Assembly: GCF_027912835.1 (NCBI RefSeq) | Contig: NZ_CP115768.1 | Location: 3,030,501 to 3,094,500 of the forward strand | DNA length: 64,000 bases | Reading direction: 5' to 3' | From: Paracoccus sediminicola | Lineage (GTDB): Bacteria > Pseudomonadota > Alphaproteobacteria > Rhodobacterales > Rhodobacteraceae | Shown: positions 1 to 8,969 of the stretch, piece after piece | Numbering within the stretch: the stretch's first letter is position 1 | How the letters are laid out: each line of letters begins with the position of its first letter | Made by a program: the position numbers and the translations under genes | The notes under the pieces: generated by a model | The model's database searches: none | The model's input: the letters and a program-made list of their open reading frames with translations, nothing else | Told to the model about the DNA's origin: nothing

Positions 1-255
1 TCGGCGCTGGTGGGGACATTTCTGGGTGTGTTCCTGGCCTATGGGCTTGTCGCCCCGATCGCGCAGCGGCTAAGCGCGGTGCGTCAGGACGACATGGCGT
101 TTTACGATGTCATCAAATCGGTGCTGGTTGCAGGGTTGCAGCAGCATGCGACCAATCTCTGTGTCGAGGTGGGGCGGCAATCAGCGCCTGAGCATGTCCG
201 CCCCAGCTTCGTGTCGCTGGAGACCGCTTTGCGCGAAATCAAGAGGGCGGCATGA
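1..255 (+). CDS. motA: Flagellar motor stator protein MotA, C-terminal part (5' end outside the window)
   Basis: The first 84 codons of the window are open and match the end of MotA, the inner-membrane stator subunit that couples proton flow to flagellar rotation. The visible part begins inside the last transmembrane helix (GTFLGVFLAYGLVAPIA) and continues into the cytoplasmic tail. The start lies upstream of base 1. The TGA stop at 253-255 overlaps the ATG of the next gene, so the two are probably translationally coupled. The flhA-fliR-flhB genes downstream support the flagellar assignment. MotA and ExbB/TolQ share a fold, but the sequence and context favour MotA. Confidence 0.85.
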   Translation, partial: SALVGTFLGVFLAYGLVAPIAQRLSAVRQDDMAFYDVIKSVLVAGLQQHATNLCVEVGRQSAPEHVRPSFVSLETALREIKRAA

Positions 256-551
256 TGCTGGCGGCAGTTTTGCTGTCGGGCAGCATCGGCTTCGGAGCCC
301 AGGGACAGGGTTTCGAAGAACTGACCCGCGTGATCGACGGGCTGGTTCTGTCGGGGCGGTCGCTCCCGCCCGCCTTCCTGCTGGATGTCGAGCGCCTGCC
401 TTCCGCCAGTGACCGCATGCTGGCGCTGATCTATCTGCGGCGAAGCGGGATGCTGACCGGAGACCCTGTCGCTCTGGACGAGCTTGTCTTCGACGGACCC
501 GCTCCGACAGATGCCGAGCCTTGGGAGGGCATCGCGCAGAATGCCGACTGA
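252..551 (+). CDS. Small protein of unknown function in the flagellar operon
   Basis: I do not recognise the family. The 99-residue product starts at an ATG that overlaps the motA stop (ATGA) and has an AGAGGG-like ribosome site just upstream. Its first 20 residues are hydrophobic (AAVLLSGSIGFGAQG) and could be a signal peptide. The rest is predicted helical and acidic, with a segment resembling part of a helical repeat (SASDRMLALIYLRRSG). The last 11 bases overlap the chosen flhA start. Its place between motA and flhA suggests a flagellar motor or export role, perhaps periplasmic, but that rests on position only. Confidence 0.7.
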   Translation: MMLAAVLLSGSIGFGAQGQGFEELTRVIDGLVLSGRSLPPAFLLDVERLPSASDRMLALIYLRRSGMLTGDPVALDELVFDGPAPTDAEPWEGIAQNAD

Positions 552-2622
552 ACTGCGTCAACCCTCGGCCGGGATGCGCGGCATGCTCATCACCGCCGGT
601 CTGGTGCTGATCGTGCTCACGATGGTGATCCCGATCCCGGCGACATTGCTTGATATCGGCATCGCGATTTCCATCGCAAGCGCCACCATGATCCTCGTCA
701 TGGCCTCGACCGTAGAACGCCCGACCGATTTCCAGGCCTTTCCGGTGCTGCTTCTGGTTTCGCTCGTGATCCGACTGTCGCTGAACGTCTCTTCGACAAG
801 GCTGATCCTGACCGAGGGGCATTCTGGCGAGGGCGCTGCCGGTCATGTCATCAGCGGCTTCTCGACCTTCGTCGCAGGCGATTCGATGATGGTCGGACTG
901 ACTATATTCGCTGTGATATCGGCGGTGAATTTCATCGTGATCACGAAGGGCGCCGGACGCATGGCCGAGGTCTCGGCGAGGTTTGCGCTCGATAGTCTGC
1001 CGGGCAAGCAGCTTGCCATCGACGGAGACCTGAATTGCGGTGCCATAGACCACGAAGAGGCTAAGCGCAGGCGAGAGCGCGATCAACGAGAGATCAGTTT
1101 CTTCGGATCGCTCGACGGCGCGTCGAAATTCGTCAAGGGGGATGCGATTGCTGGGGTGGTCATCATCCTGATCAATCTTCTGGTTGGCATCGCGATGGGG
1201 GTCTTTGTGCATGATCTGCCGATAGACACCGCCTTGCAAAACTATTCCCGGCTGACCATCGGCGACGGTCTGGTCAGCCAGGTGCCCTCGCTCATCACCT
1301 CGATGGCAGCAGCGCTTCTGCTGTCGCGCGGTGGTGCCACCGAAGAAACGGCCAAGCTGATCCTCGGTCAGGCGGCGTCGGACTGGCGCGCCCCTGCCGT
1401 CGTGGCCGCCACGCTGGCCGCGATGTCAGCGGTGCCCGGCATGCCGAGTTTGATCTTTCTTTGTCTGGGCGGCGCGCTTGGCGTCCTTGCGTGGCGCACC
1501 CGACATCGCGGCGGGGCAGAGCCCGCCGAAGGCACTCCCGCGCCGGTCCCCCCTGTCGACCCGCCGCGCCGGATCGGCGACGAGATCGACATGGACGATA
1601 TCTGCGTCGAGATCGGGCAGGATCTTGTGATGGATGCGCTTGATTCGGGGCGGGGCCTGGCGGCAAGGATCGGCAATCTGCGCACCCATATCGCGCGCAG
1701 CTACGGCATGATCCTGCCGGAGGTTCGAATCACCGATGACAGCGATTGCCCGCCCGACGCCTATGTGATCCGCGTGCACGGCGTCGTTCGGGGGCGTGGC
1801 ACGTTGAAGCAGGGTCAGGTTCTCGCACTTGGTGACGAGGCTGCGCTGTCGCATCTGGGTGGCCCTGTCATCTCCGAGCCGGTCTTCGGCACGCAGGCGA
1901 AATGGGTCGAGCCGGTCGATCAGGACAGTGCCGCCATGTCGGGCGCAACGGTGGTCACCACGATGGAGGTGCTTTCGACCCATCTGATGGAGGTAGTGAA
2001 GTCGAACCTGCCAGAGCTGCTTACCCTGACGGCGTTGCAGCGCATCGTGGCCGCGATGGAAGAGATGTCGGACCCGGCGCGATCCAAGGCCTATCAAACA
2101 TATTTCGACAATATGCTGCCGGAAAAGGTCGCTCCGGAACTGCTGCTCGGCGTCTTGCGTCAGATGCTGGACGAGGGCCTCTCGATTCGCAATCTGACCC
2201 TTATCCTCGACGCTGTGCATGAGTGCCGCAGCGCCGGCAGCGCCGAGGCGGTTTACGAGGCGATCCGCCCCCGGCTTCGCGGTCAGATCACACAGGCGAT
2301 GATGGGACAGTCGCGGCAACTCGACATCGTGCAACTGCACCCAGCCTGGGAGGCAGAGATGGTCGCCGCCGAAAACGGGCTTCAGCGCGGCCAATCAGAG
2401 GTTCCAATCACCGACCTGACCCGACGGCTCATCTCGGGCCTGCGCACACAGCTCGCAGCGCTCGATCCGCGACAAGAGCCGGTGATCGCCGTGCCAGATC
2501 ACCGGCGTCGTCAGCTGCGTGACATGCTGCAATCACATGGCGTCAAGCTTCCCGTGCTTGGTTTGGCGGATATCGATCCTTCGGCCGAGGTGCGGCTCGT
2601 GGCCACGATCGAGGCGTCGTGA
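541..2622 (+). CDS. flhA: Flagellar type III export gate protein FlhA
   Basis: FlhA is the largest membrane component of the flagellar type III export gate; its cytoplasmic domain docks chaperone-substrate complexes. The product of about 693 residues has the expected plan: roughly eight transmembrane helices in the first 320 residues, then a long cytoplasmic domain. Family motifs are clear, including RLSLNVSSTRLIL near residue 75, FVKGDAIAGV near 200 and QVPSLITSMAAALLLSR near 250. The frame is open from a TTG at 484, but the ATG at 541 gives the normal N-terminus (MPTELRQ) and only an 11-base overlap with the gene before. It is followed directly by fliR. Confidence 0.93.
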   Translation: MPTELRQPSAGMRGMLITAGLVLIVLTMVIPIPATLLDIGIAISIASATMILVMASTVERPTDFQAFPVLLLVSLVIRLSLNVSSTRLILTEGHSGEGAAGHVISGFSTFVAGDSMMVGLTIFAVISAVNFIVITKGAGRMAEVSARFALDSLPGKQLAIDGDLNCGAIDHEEAKRRRERDQREISFFGSLDGASKFVKGDAIAGVVIILINLLVGIAMGVFVHDLPIDTALQNYSRLTIGDGLVSQVPSLITSMAAALLLSRGGATEETAKLILGQAASDWRAPAVVAATLAAMSAVPGMPSLIFLCLGGALGVLAWRTRHRGGAEPAEGTPAPVPPVDPPRRIGDEIDMDDICVEIGQDLVMDALDSGRGLAARIGNLRTHIARSYGMILPEVRITDDSDCPPDAYVIRVHGVVRGRGTLKQGQVLALGDEAALSHLGGPVISEPVFGTQAKWVEPVDQDSAAMSGATVVTTMEVLSTHLMEVVKSNLPELLTLTALQRIVAAMEEMSDPARSKAYQTYFDNMLPEKVAPELLLGVLRQMLDEGLSIRNLTLILDAVHECRSAGSAEAVYEAIRPRLRGQITQAMMGQSRQLDIVQLHPAWEAEMVAAENGLQRGQSEVPITDLTRRLISGLRTQLAALDPRQEPVIAVPDHRRRQLRDMLQSHGVKLPVLGLADIDPSAEVRLVATIEAS

Positions 2623-3375
2623 GTGGCGGCGACGGGCTTTCTTCCAGCCGATCTGATGGCGCAGCTTATGCCTTTGTTGCTGGCCTATCTGCGGGTGCAA
2701 GCCGCGGTGTTGGTCTTCCCGGTCTTCTCCGAGCGGCTGGTTCCGCCGCGAATGCGGGCGGCGGTGGCGGTGGTTCTCGCTCCGTCAGCCTTCGCCTGGT
2801 CGGGCGGTACAATGCAGCAGGTGTCTGAAAGCTTCGCGCTTCTCGCGCTGCGCGAGATGCTGGTGGGGTTGATGATCGCGATCCCGGCGCGGATCACCGC
2901 GATGGCGCTGCATGTCGCGACCTCGGCCATCGGCGCAACGGCCTCACTGTCGCAACTCATCGGTACCGGGACAGAGGCTGCGCCGCATCCGATCGGCAAT
3001 CTGATGCATATGGCGGGTCTGGCTCTGCTCATGGCGCTGGGGCTGCCGCTGCTTCTGCTGGACCTTATCGCGTCGAGCTATGCGCTGTTTCCCGCCGGCA
3101 AGCTGGGGCTGGGTGACGCGGATCCCGAGGCGCTGACAGGCATGGTGGCGCAGTCATTTGTGCTGGCGATGGCGCTGTCGGCGCCCTTCATTCTGGGCGG
3201 GCTTCTTTATCAGCTGCTGACCGGCGTGGTCAGCCGGGTGATGCCAACGCTGCCGGTCGTGTTCATCGGGGCACCGGCCATCATCCTGCTTGCTCTGGTC
3301 GGATTGTCGGTCCTGTCTCCGGCGATCCTCGCAGGGTGGGCCAATGCGGTCTTTGGCACGGCGGCACCGCCATGA
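2623..3375 (+). CDS. fliR: Flagellar biosynthetic protein FliR
   Basis: FliR is a membrane subunit of the flagellar export gate (FliPQR core). The 250-residue product has about six hydrophobic segments and the family signature near the N-terminus (RVQAAVLVFPVFSERLVPPRMR). The GTG start at 2623 directly follows the flhA stop (TGA 2620-2622), which implies coupled translation; an SD-like sequence would lie inside flhA. The stop overlaps the flhB ATG in ATGA form. The order flhA-fliR-flhB is common in alphaproteobacterial flagellar clusters. fliP and fliQ are not in the window. Confidence 0.92.
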   Translation: MAATGFLPADLMAQLMPLLLAYLRVQAAVLVFPVFSERLVPPRMRAAVAVVLAPSAFAWSGGTMQQVSESFALLALREMLVGLMIAIPARITAMALHVATSAIGATASLSQLIGTGTEAAPHPIGNLMHMAGLALLMALGLPLLLLDLIASSYALFPAGKLGLGDADPEALTGMVAQSFVLAMALSAPFILGGLLYQLLTGVVSRVMPTLPVVFIGAPAIILLALVGLSVLSPAILAGWANAVFGTAAPP

Positions 3376-4463
3376 GCGAGGATGACAGCGACGACAAGCA
3401 GTTCGACGCCACGGAACAGAAGCTTCGAAAGGCACGCGGAAAGGGCGATATTCCCCGCTCGCAGGAGGTCAACGCCGCGCTCGCCTATCTGGGCGCCTGT
3501 GCGGCGGGTGCGATGGCTGCGGCTTGGGCGGTGCCAGGCTGGCTGAGCACGACGTCGCAGCTCTGGACGGGTATGGGGGAGGCCCTGCAACCGCGCGGGA
3601 CGGTCGGCGCGGTCTCCGGGGGGCTCCTGCGGGGCGCGGTCCAAAGCTGGGGGTTTACGGCGGTGATGTGCCTTGCCTCAATGGCGATTCCTGCCGCGGT
3701 GGTATTGATCGGGCTTTTCGCGCTGCGCGGCATCGTCCTGGTGCCAAGCAAGCTCGCGCCAAATCTCAAACGCATCGATCCGATGAAGAACGCCGCCCAG
3801 AAGTTCGGCAAGAGCGGGCTGGTGACCTTTGCCATCTCGGCGGCGAAGGCGGCCGCGGTGGCCCTCGGCGGATGGTTTCTGTTCCGTGCGTTGCTGCCGC
3901 TGCTGACAGCCTTTCACGGCGGAACCGGCTGGGTCGCCGGTCTCAAAGAGGTGATGAACCACAGCTTGCTGTTGGCGCTTGCCGTTTCGGTGATCTTTGC
4001 GGCGGCCGATCTTGGCTGGAAGCATTTCGACTTTCGGCGGCGCAATCGCATGTCTCTGAAGGAACTCAAGGACGAGATGAAGGACAGCGAGGGCGATCCG
4101 CAGATGAAGGCGACGCGGCGTCAGCGCTCGCAGGAGATCGTCCTCAGCTCGATGCTGGCCGATGTCGAAAAGGCGGATGTGGTGATCGTGAACCCCACCC
4201 ATTACGCGGTCGCCCTGGAATGGAAGCGGGGCAGCGGACGGGCGCCGGTCTGCGTCGCGAAGGGTGTCGATGCGGTTGCGCTGCGCATCCGCGAGCGGGC
4301 GGCGGCGCATGACGTCCCGGTCTGGCCCGACCCACCCTGTGCGCGCGCGCTTCATGGCACGGTGCGGATCGGAGACGAAATCGAACGCGACCATTTCGCT
4401 CCGGTCGCCGCGGCGATCAGATTTGCCGAAGCCATGCGCGAAAATGCTCGGCGCGGATGGTAG
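3372..4463 (+). CDS. flhB: Flagellar export substrate-specificity switch FlhB
   Basis: FlhB controls the switch from rod/hook to filament export. The product of about 363 residues begins MSEDDSDDKQFDATEQKLRK, typical of FlhB, with the ATG overlapping the fliR stop. Four transmembrane helices lie between about residues 30 and 220. The cytoplasmic domain carries the autocleavage motif NPTH near residue 275 (VVIVNPTHYAVAL), so the switch should be functional. The C-terminal part (VPVWPDPPCARALH) is the usual helix after the cleavage site. A longer in-frame reading from 3336 exists but would run into fliR and lacks support. Confidence 0.93.
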   Translation: MSEDDSDDKQFDATEQKLRKARGKGDIPRSQEVNAALAYLGACAAGAMAAAWAVPGWLSTTSQLWTGMGEALQPRGTVGAVSGGLLRGAVQSWGFTAVMCLASMAIPAAVVLIGLFALRGIVLVPSKLAPNLKRIDPMKNAAQKFGKSGLVTFAISAAKAAAVALGGWFLFRALLPLLTAFHGGTGWVAGLKEVMNHSLLLALAVSVIFAAADLGWKHFDFRRRNRMSLKELKDEMKDSEGDPQMKATRRQRSQEIVLSSMLADVEKADVVIVNPTHYAVALEWKRGSGRAPVCVAKGVDAVALRIRERAAAHDVPVWPDPPCARALHGTVRIGDEIERDHFAPVAAAIRFAEAMRENARRGW

Positions 4464-4480
4464 CAATCTGGCGGAGGCGG

Positions 4481-4849
4481 ATGGTGACACAGACCGAAAG
4501 GCTTAAAAGGCTCGCGAAGCTGGCCGAGATCCGCTCGGACGCCGAATTGAAACGGTTTTCGGCATTTCGCACACATATGGATATGCTGGTGGCGCGCAAG
4601 GCGGCAGCTGAGGCGCGGCTCTCGGCATCCTTTGCCCAGCCAAAAGCGTTCAGCATCGCCGAGGCGCGTCTGGCAAATGCCGAGGCAGGGCGGCTGGCGC
4701 GCGAGATGGCGGCGCTCGACGCGGAAATGGCCCGGATGCGGCCCGGCTTCGAGGCGGCGCGGCAGAAGGCGGTGCAGGAGTTCGGTCGTGTTCAGGCGTT
4801 GACGAAACTGGCCGAGGCCGCTCGCAATCCTGCGCAGCGTCACGGCTGA
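4481..4849 (+). CDS. Short coiled-coil protein at the end of the flagellar operon
   Basis: The product has about 122 residues and is almost wholly helical and rich in Ala, Glu, Arg and Lys, with heptad-like stretches (TERLKRLAKLAEIRSDAEL). Such small coiled-coil proteins in flagellar operons are often FliJ-like escorts, but no diagnostic FliJ residue is visible, so this is inference. GGAGG at 4473-4477 fits either the ATG at 4481 or the GTG at 4484; the upstream ATG at 4457 would overlap flhB and is less likely. The 3' end overlaps the converging sulfotransferase gene by 10 bases. Confidence 0.65.
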   Translation: MVTQTERLKRLAKLAEIRSDAELKRFSAFRTHMDMLVARKAAAEARLSASFAQPKAFSIAEARLANAEAGRLAREMAALDAEMARMRPGFEAARQKAVQEFGRVQALTKLAEAARNPAQRHG

Positions 4850-6228
4850 TTTGTAAAGCCGAACTGAAGATAATCGCGCAGATAGGCGGCCCGCGCCGCC
4901 TGCTGAATCGACTTTTCGCCGAGAAAGTCAGGGAGCGGCTCGGGCGGACCGAGCTGCGGTGCCGGTAGCCCGGCCGCCTCGGTAAGCCATCCAAGATCCC
5001 GCTCCAGATCCGCTTCGCGCAGGATGAAGTCGGGATGCAGGAACCGCGCGAACCCCGAGAGCACCTCGGTCTGCGACGCCCAGATCGGTAGCACCCGCAG
5101 GCTGGACTGCCCGTTGAGAACACGCCGCAGCACCCCCAGAAACTGTTCGAACAGCGCCGCCTGATCATGCTCTGTCAGATCGCTCAGCCGGGCGGAGTGG
5201 GGCAGTTCGAGCCGGTGAATCTCGCGCAAATGCTCGTGCAGATCCGAGCCTTGACCGTCCAGAAGATGCGAAAACGCAGCCCAGGCCCGCCGCAGAGGAT
5301 GGCGCAGCACGGTAAAGCTGCGATGGCGCGGATGTGCGCGCAGCCAGTCGCGAAGCGTGTTCTGCGTGAAATCCCGCTCGGTTTCGCCGCAGCTTTCCAG
5401 CCAGGTCGTGACACGCTCGGTCGGCCCGCCGCGGACCGGCATGAACAGAGCCCCGCCGCCCGCGCCGCTGGAAACGAAGCCGGGCACCGCGGGCCCGCGC
5501 CGCGGCTCGAAGGTCGGGATACGAGACAGGCAGAACGGATCGAGCCGGGCCAGATCATCCTGCATGGCGGCGATGTTTTCCACCTTCTCGGCCATCTCGC
5601 GCGGGTTCTGAGGCACCTGATCCGAGGCCGGACGGACCCGTTCGAGATCGTCACGGCCAAGCCATTGCAGCAGCCCGGTCATCACCCCGGCATCACGCAG
5701 ATCTTCATAGTTCAGCCAGAACGCCGTTTGCCCGCTGATCTGCAAACCATGCAGCACGCGCCCCTGAAATGCCTCGATCGCCGCCAGCATCTCGCGGAAG
5801 GCGGTGCCATCATAGGCGATGCTGGCCGGGATCGGGGTCTCGGTCTGGTTCAGCTTCCACTGATTGGTCAGCCGGGCAAGCTCGGTCGAGACATAGCTGT
5901 CCACCGGGTTCCGCGTCAGCACGATCTTGGCGCAGCGCCGATCCTGCATGATCGCATCGAAGACGCGCGGATCGTGATCGTGGAAATAGCGAAACCCCGA
6001 AAGATGCCCCGCGCGCCCGGTGATTGCGGCCAGCAGGGCTTGCGGATCGGCGTCGCGCTCGGCCATCGAGATGCCGCGGATCTGGTCGGTATCAGGCCAG
6101 CCCATCATATAGGGGTTGAAAGCCTCTCCGAAGCAGGTGACGCCCTTGACCGCATTCAGCGTCGCCTCGAGCAGGTTCGAGCCGGTCCGCATCTCGGCGA
6201 AGATCACGAAGCTTTGGAAATCAGACAT
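4840..6228 (-). CDS. Two-domain sulfotransferase of the surface-glycan operon (NodH/Stf0-like)
   Basis: This 462-residue protein probably moves sulfate from PAPS to a sugar or lipid-linked glycan. The N-terminal half has a 5'-phosphosulfate loop-like motif RTGSNLL at residues 14-20 and a 3'-phosphate-binding motif LTRNPVDSYVS at about 104-114, as in NodH/Stf0 enzymes. The C-terminal half repeats the second motif (FTVLRHPLRRAWAAF, 305-319) but has no clear first motif, so it looks like a second, perhaps non-catalytic, sulfotransferase fold. The ATG at 6228 overlaps the end of the broken GT14 gene by 8 bases. It is the last gene of the minus-strand operon and converges on the flagellar operon. 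Confidence 0.8.
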   Translation of the reverse strand: MSDFQSFVIFAEMRTGSNLLEATLNAVKGVTCFGEAFNPYMMGWPDTDQIRGISMAERDADPQALLAAITGRAGHLSGFRYFHDHDPRVFDAIMQDRRCAKIVLTRNPVDSYVSTELARLTNQWKLNQTETPIPASIAYDGTAFREMLAAIEAFQGRVLHGLQISGQTAFWLNYEDLRDAGVMTGLLQWLGRDDLERVRPASDQVPQNPREMAEKVENIAAMQDDLARLDPFCLSRIPTFEPRRGPAVPGFVSSGAGGGALFMPVRGGPTERVTTWLESCGETERDFTQNTLRDWLRAHPRHRSFTVLRHPLRRAWAAFSHLLDGQGSDLHEHLREIHRLELPHSARLSDLTEHDQAALFEQFLGVLRRVLNGQSSLRVLPIWASQTEVLSGFARFLHPDFILREADLERDLGWLTEAAGLPAPQLGPPEPLPDFLGEKSIQQAARAAYLRDYLQFGFTNQP

Positions 6229-7906
6229 GCCATTCCTGTTCCGAGCTTGTGGCCGGGAACTCTCCCATCAAACGCGGTTGCAGCCCGGCGTTGCGCAGTT
6301 TCTGAAGGAAGCGCCCGAGCCCTTCCAGATCGCGAAGCGCCGGAGCCTGATCGTAAAGCGGCCAGTTGCCCTGCGTCAGATCGCGCACGATACGTTGCAG
6401 GATGGCGCCGGGGCGGGCCACAAAATCGGACAGCTCCCATATCTCGACATCGGCCTTGACCCAGACCGATTTGAGGATGTTGAGCTGCGCCAGCTCGATG
6501 CGCTGCAGCTTGGCGGCAATCCGGCGCACATCGTCGAACGGCATGTCGGAATGCATCAGGGGGACCACCCAGGCGCCGGTGACGATTCGGATCGTCGCAT
6601 TGGGGTCGGTGACCATGAACCAGCTGAGCTCCTGCAGATCGCGCGGACCGAACTGGACCACCTGAGGCCGGTCGCTGATCCGGATCAGGCTGGTCAGGAA
6701 GCCTGTCGGATCGTAGTCGCGGGTTTCGGTGTGGATCGACAGCGCGCCGGGTCCGACAAGCGGGCGGCCCGCGAACTCGACCGTATCGGGCGCGAAAAGA
6801 TGGCCATGCACATCCGCATCCACCCGCGCCTGCAACCACTGCTCGAAACCGGGGAAGAGATCGGTAAAGCCCTGCAGCACGGCATAGGGTGCCGCGGTCT
6901 TGCCGTTCTCACGGTCCTTCTTCGGAAAGCGGCTTTGCATATAAAGCCCCGGCCGCCCAAGCCTGCGCCGCGCCACCGTGGCCGCGATCAGACGTTCGAT
7001 CCGGCCGGGATCGGGTTCGTCATGGATCCGGTCCGGGCCGAAATCCTCGGGAAACCGGGTCAGCAGATCGCGCGCGCCCGGCCAGATCTTGCGGGCCACG
7101 AAGCAGCGCGACATGGACAGCATCTCGGCGTGATCGCCATAGAGAATATAGGGCTTCCCCTTGTCGTCGAAGCTGGACAGGGTGAGCGAGCGGCTTTCGA
7201 TGCGCGTCGAGTGGCGCCGGGCCAGCGTCTGGAAATAGCTTTCATCGGGAATCCAGACCCAGCGGAAAAACGCGTCGAATTGCCCGCGCCTCGGATCGTT
7301 CAGGATCGCATCGAGCGTCGCCCGCGTCAGGCACCACCATTGCGAGCCCAGATGCGGCACCACCCCGCGCGGCAGGCGGCGCTTGATCCCCAGACGGCGC
7401 TGAAGACCGACGATCAGGTCGAAGCTGCGCCGGAATTTGCGCCAGGATACGGGGAAGTAACGTTGAAAGCGCTCGATATTCAGCCCGCCCACGGTCCAGC
7501 CGACATCCTGCGCGCTGACGCTCTCGATGAAGTCCACGCCGGGATGACGGTCCAGATAGGCGCAAAGCTCGCGCACAGGGCGCAGAGGCAGGCAACTTCC
7601 CGAGGCCACATAGACATGGGTGACGTCCTCGAATTCCTCAAGCAAGGTCTGGCAACCATCCTGGGTCGCTTCGACCATCGAGAACATGCCTCATTCGCAG
7701 CGCCGCCGATCCACCCAGACCACATCGTCCAGATCGGCCAGCTCGCGGCACATGGCGTTATAATCATCCTCGGCGGTGCGGCTGTCGACATGGATCGCCA
7801 AGGCCGCGCCGCTTTCATGCCAGAGCCGGACCATCGCCGCGGCCACCTTGAGCTCGTCATGGCAAAGGAACACGACGCCAAGGCGGGCCGGCGCGGTCAT
7901 GGCCAA
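6221..7906 (-). pseudogene. GT14-type (core-2/I-branching beta-1,6-N-acetylglucosaminyltransferase-like) gene interrupted by an in-frame TGA
   Basis: One frame runs from the ATG at 7906 to the stop at 6221-6223, broken only by a TGA at 7691-7693. The upstream piece (71 codons, GVVFLCHDELKVAAAM) is the N-terminus of a GT14-type fold. The downstream piece (488 codons if started at the ATG at 7687) continues the domain with the GT14-like motifs GSQWWCLTR and WIPDESYFQTL, then a C-terminal extension of about 250 residues. The break reads CGC TGC GAA TGA GGC ATG TTC, where relatives have a W-G-x-F-S run, so a TGG-to-TGA change is the simplest cause. If real, the short downstream form would lack the nucleotide-binding start of the fold. 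A base error in the assembly would also explain it. Confidence 0.8.
7691..7693 (-). other. In-frame TGA stop inside the GT14-type gene
   Basis: On the minus strand the codons are TGC GAA TGA GGC ATG. Both sides are open in the same frame, and 7906 and 7687 differ by exactly 73 codons, so this is a point nonsense change and not a frameshift. No strong Shine-Dalgarno sequence at normal spacing precedes the next ATG at 7687; GAGG lies only one or two bases before it. Confidence 0.9.
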
Positions 7907-8922
7907 TTCCCCTGCGAGATCAGCCCGAGATCCTGCAATTGCCGCCAGCCTTCGAAGGGCCGCGATTCCGGGGTGAGAAGGATCATGTCATCCTGCAACA
8001 GGGTGCTATAGGCGCGGTATTCCTGGCTGTTGGCATAATGCTCGCCCCGCTCCATCTCTTCGCTGGATTTGTCGATGAAGGTGGACAGGAACTTGGCGTG
8101 CAGCAGCACCCCCGACACGCTTTCGCCGCCATCCTCGTCATAGACGAGGTTCAGGCTGCGCGGCAGCGCCATATGGGTCGATGACACATAAGCGTAGTAA
8201 CGCCGCCACTTGATCAGCGGGATCTTGTTCAGCGCCGGGGCCTTTTCGGGTGCGCTGCCGAAGAAGATCCGCGCGCGCGGGCCTCCCTGAATCCACAGAT
8301 TTCCATAAAGCCCGTTCTTGTGGATCATATAATTGGCCGGGTCGAAATAATTCGCGATCTCGAACGGGTCCTGACCCTCGCGATATGGCTGATCCCCGAT
8401 CCGCCCCTGCGGATACATATCCAACAGCATGGCCGGGAAGGATCTGATTCCCGACGTGCTCAGCCAATGCGTCAGCGCCTGAAGCGGACGCGTGTCGCAA
8501 TGCGGATAGACGAAGAACTCATCGGGATCGACGGTCAGGCACCAATGCCCGGCACCATAGCGGAACAGCAGCCAGTTCAGCCAGTCCATTCCAAAGCGCG
8601 ACGCCTTATAGCTGGTCGTCGTCCGCCACAGCGAAACATCGGGCTGCTCTTCCAGATAGGCTGCGCTGCCGTCGTCTGAATTGTTATCGACGATCAGGAA
8701 ATGTCCGATGCCCATGCGGCGGTAATAGTCGAGGAAATAGGGCAGGCGGACCCGCTCATTGCGCAGCGTGGCGAAGCAGAGGATCGTGTCGGGCCGGATC
8801 TTTTCGACGCGCAGCGCTATCGGCTGCACCTGACGCCGCCGCCTGAGCGCGCGGCCAAGGCACCATTGCCGTGTCGCCCGGAGGCGCAGCGCGTTGAGAA
8901 GTGATCTGATACGAGAGGCCAA
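7897..8922 (-). CDS. Glycosyltransferase family 2-type protein
   Basis: The 341-residue product probably adds a sugar to the glycan made by this operon. It begins with a basic region of about 40 residues and then a GT-A fold: CFATLRNERVRLPYFLDYYRRMG (acceptor-side start), FLIVDNNSDDGS near 78 and the metal-binding VDPDEF motif near 132. This layout is that of the glycosyl transferase 2 proteins in which DEF replaces the classical DxD. There is no membrane segment. The 3' end overlaps the start of the broken GT14 gene by 10 bases, and 47 bases separate its start from the GT4 gene upstream. Confidence 0.82.
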   Translation of the reverse strand: MASRIRSLLNALRLRATRQWCLGRALRRRRQVQPIALRVEKIRPDTILCFATLRNERVRLPYFLDYYRRMGIGHFLIVDNNSDDGSAAYLEEQPDVSLWRTTTSYKASRFGMDWLNWLLFRYGAGHWCLTVDPDEFFVYPHCDTRPLQALTHWLSTSGIRSFPAMLLDMYPQGRIGDQPYREGQDPFEIANYFDPANYMIHKNGLYGNLWIQGGPRARIFFGSAPEKAPALNKIPLIKWRRYYAYVSSTHMALPRSLNLVYDEDGGESVSGVLLHAKFLSTFIDKSSEEMERGEHYANSQEYRAYSTLLQDDMILLTPESRPFEGWRQLQDLGLISQGNWP

Positions 8923-8969
8923 TCGTCGCTATCCAGTCCCGGGCGGTTTTGGCCGTTCTATCGGAAACC

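Noticed and set aside
7691..7693. TGA in the GT14 gene read as selenocysteine
   Set aside because: No cysteine or selenocysteine is expected at this place in relatives, tryptophan is, and no SECIS-like hairpin is obvious right after it.
6116..8011. A 631-codon open frame on the plus strand across the glycan operon
   Set aside because: It is antisense to the sulfotransferase and glycosyltransferase genes, which have clear motifs. High GC gives long open shadows here.
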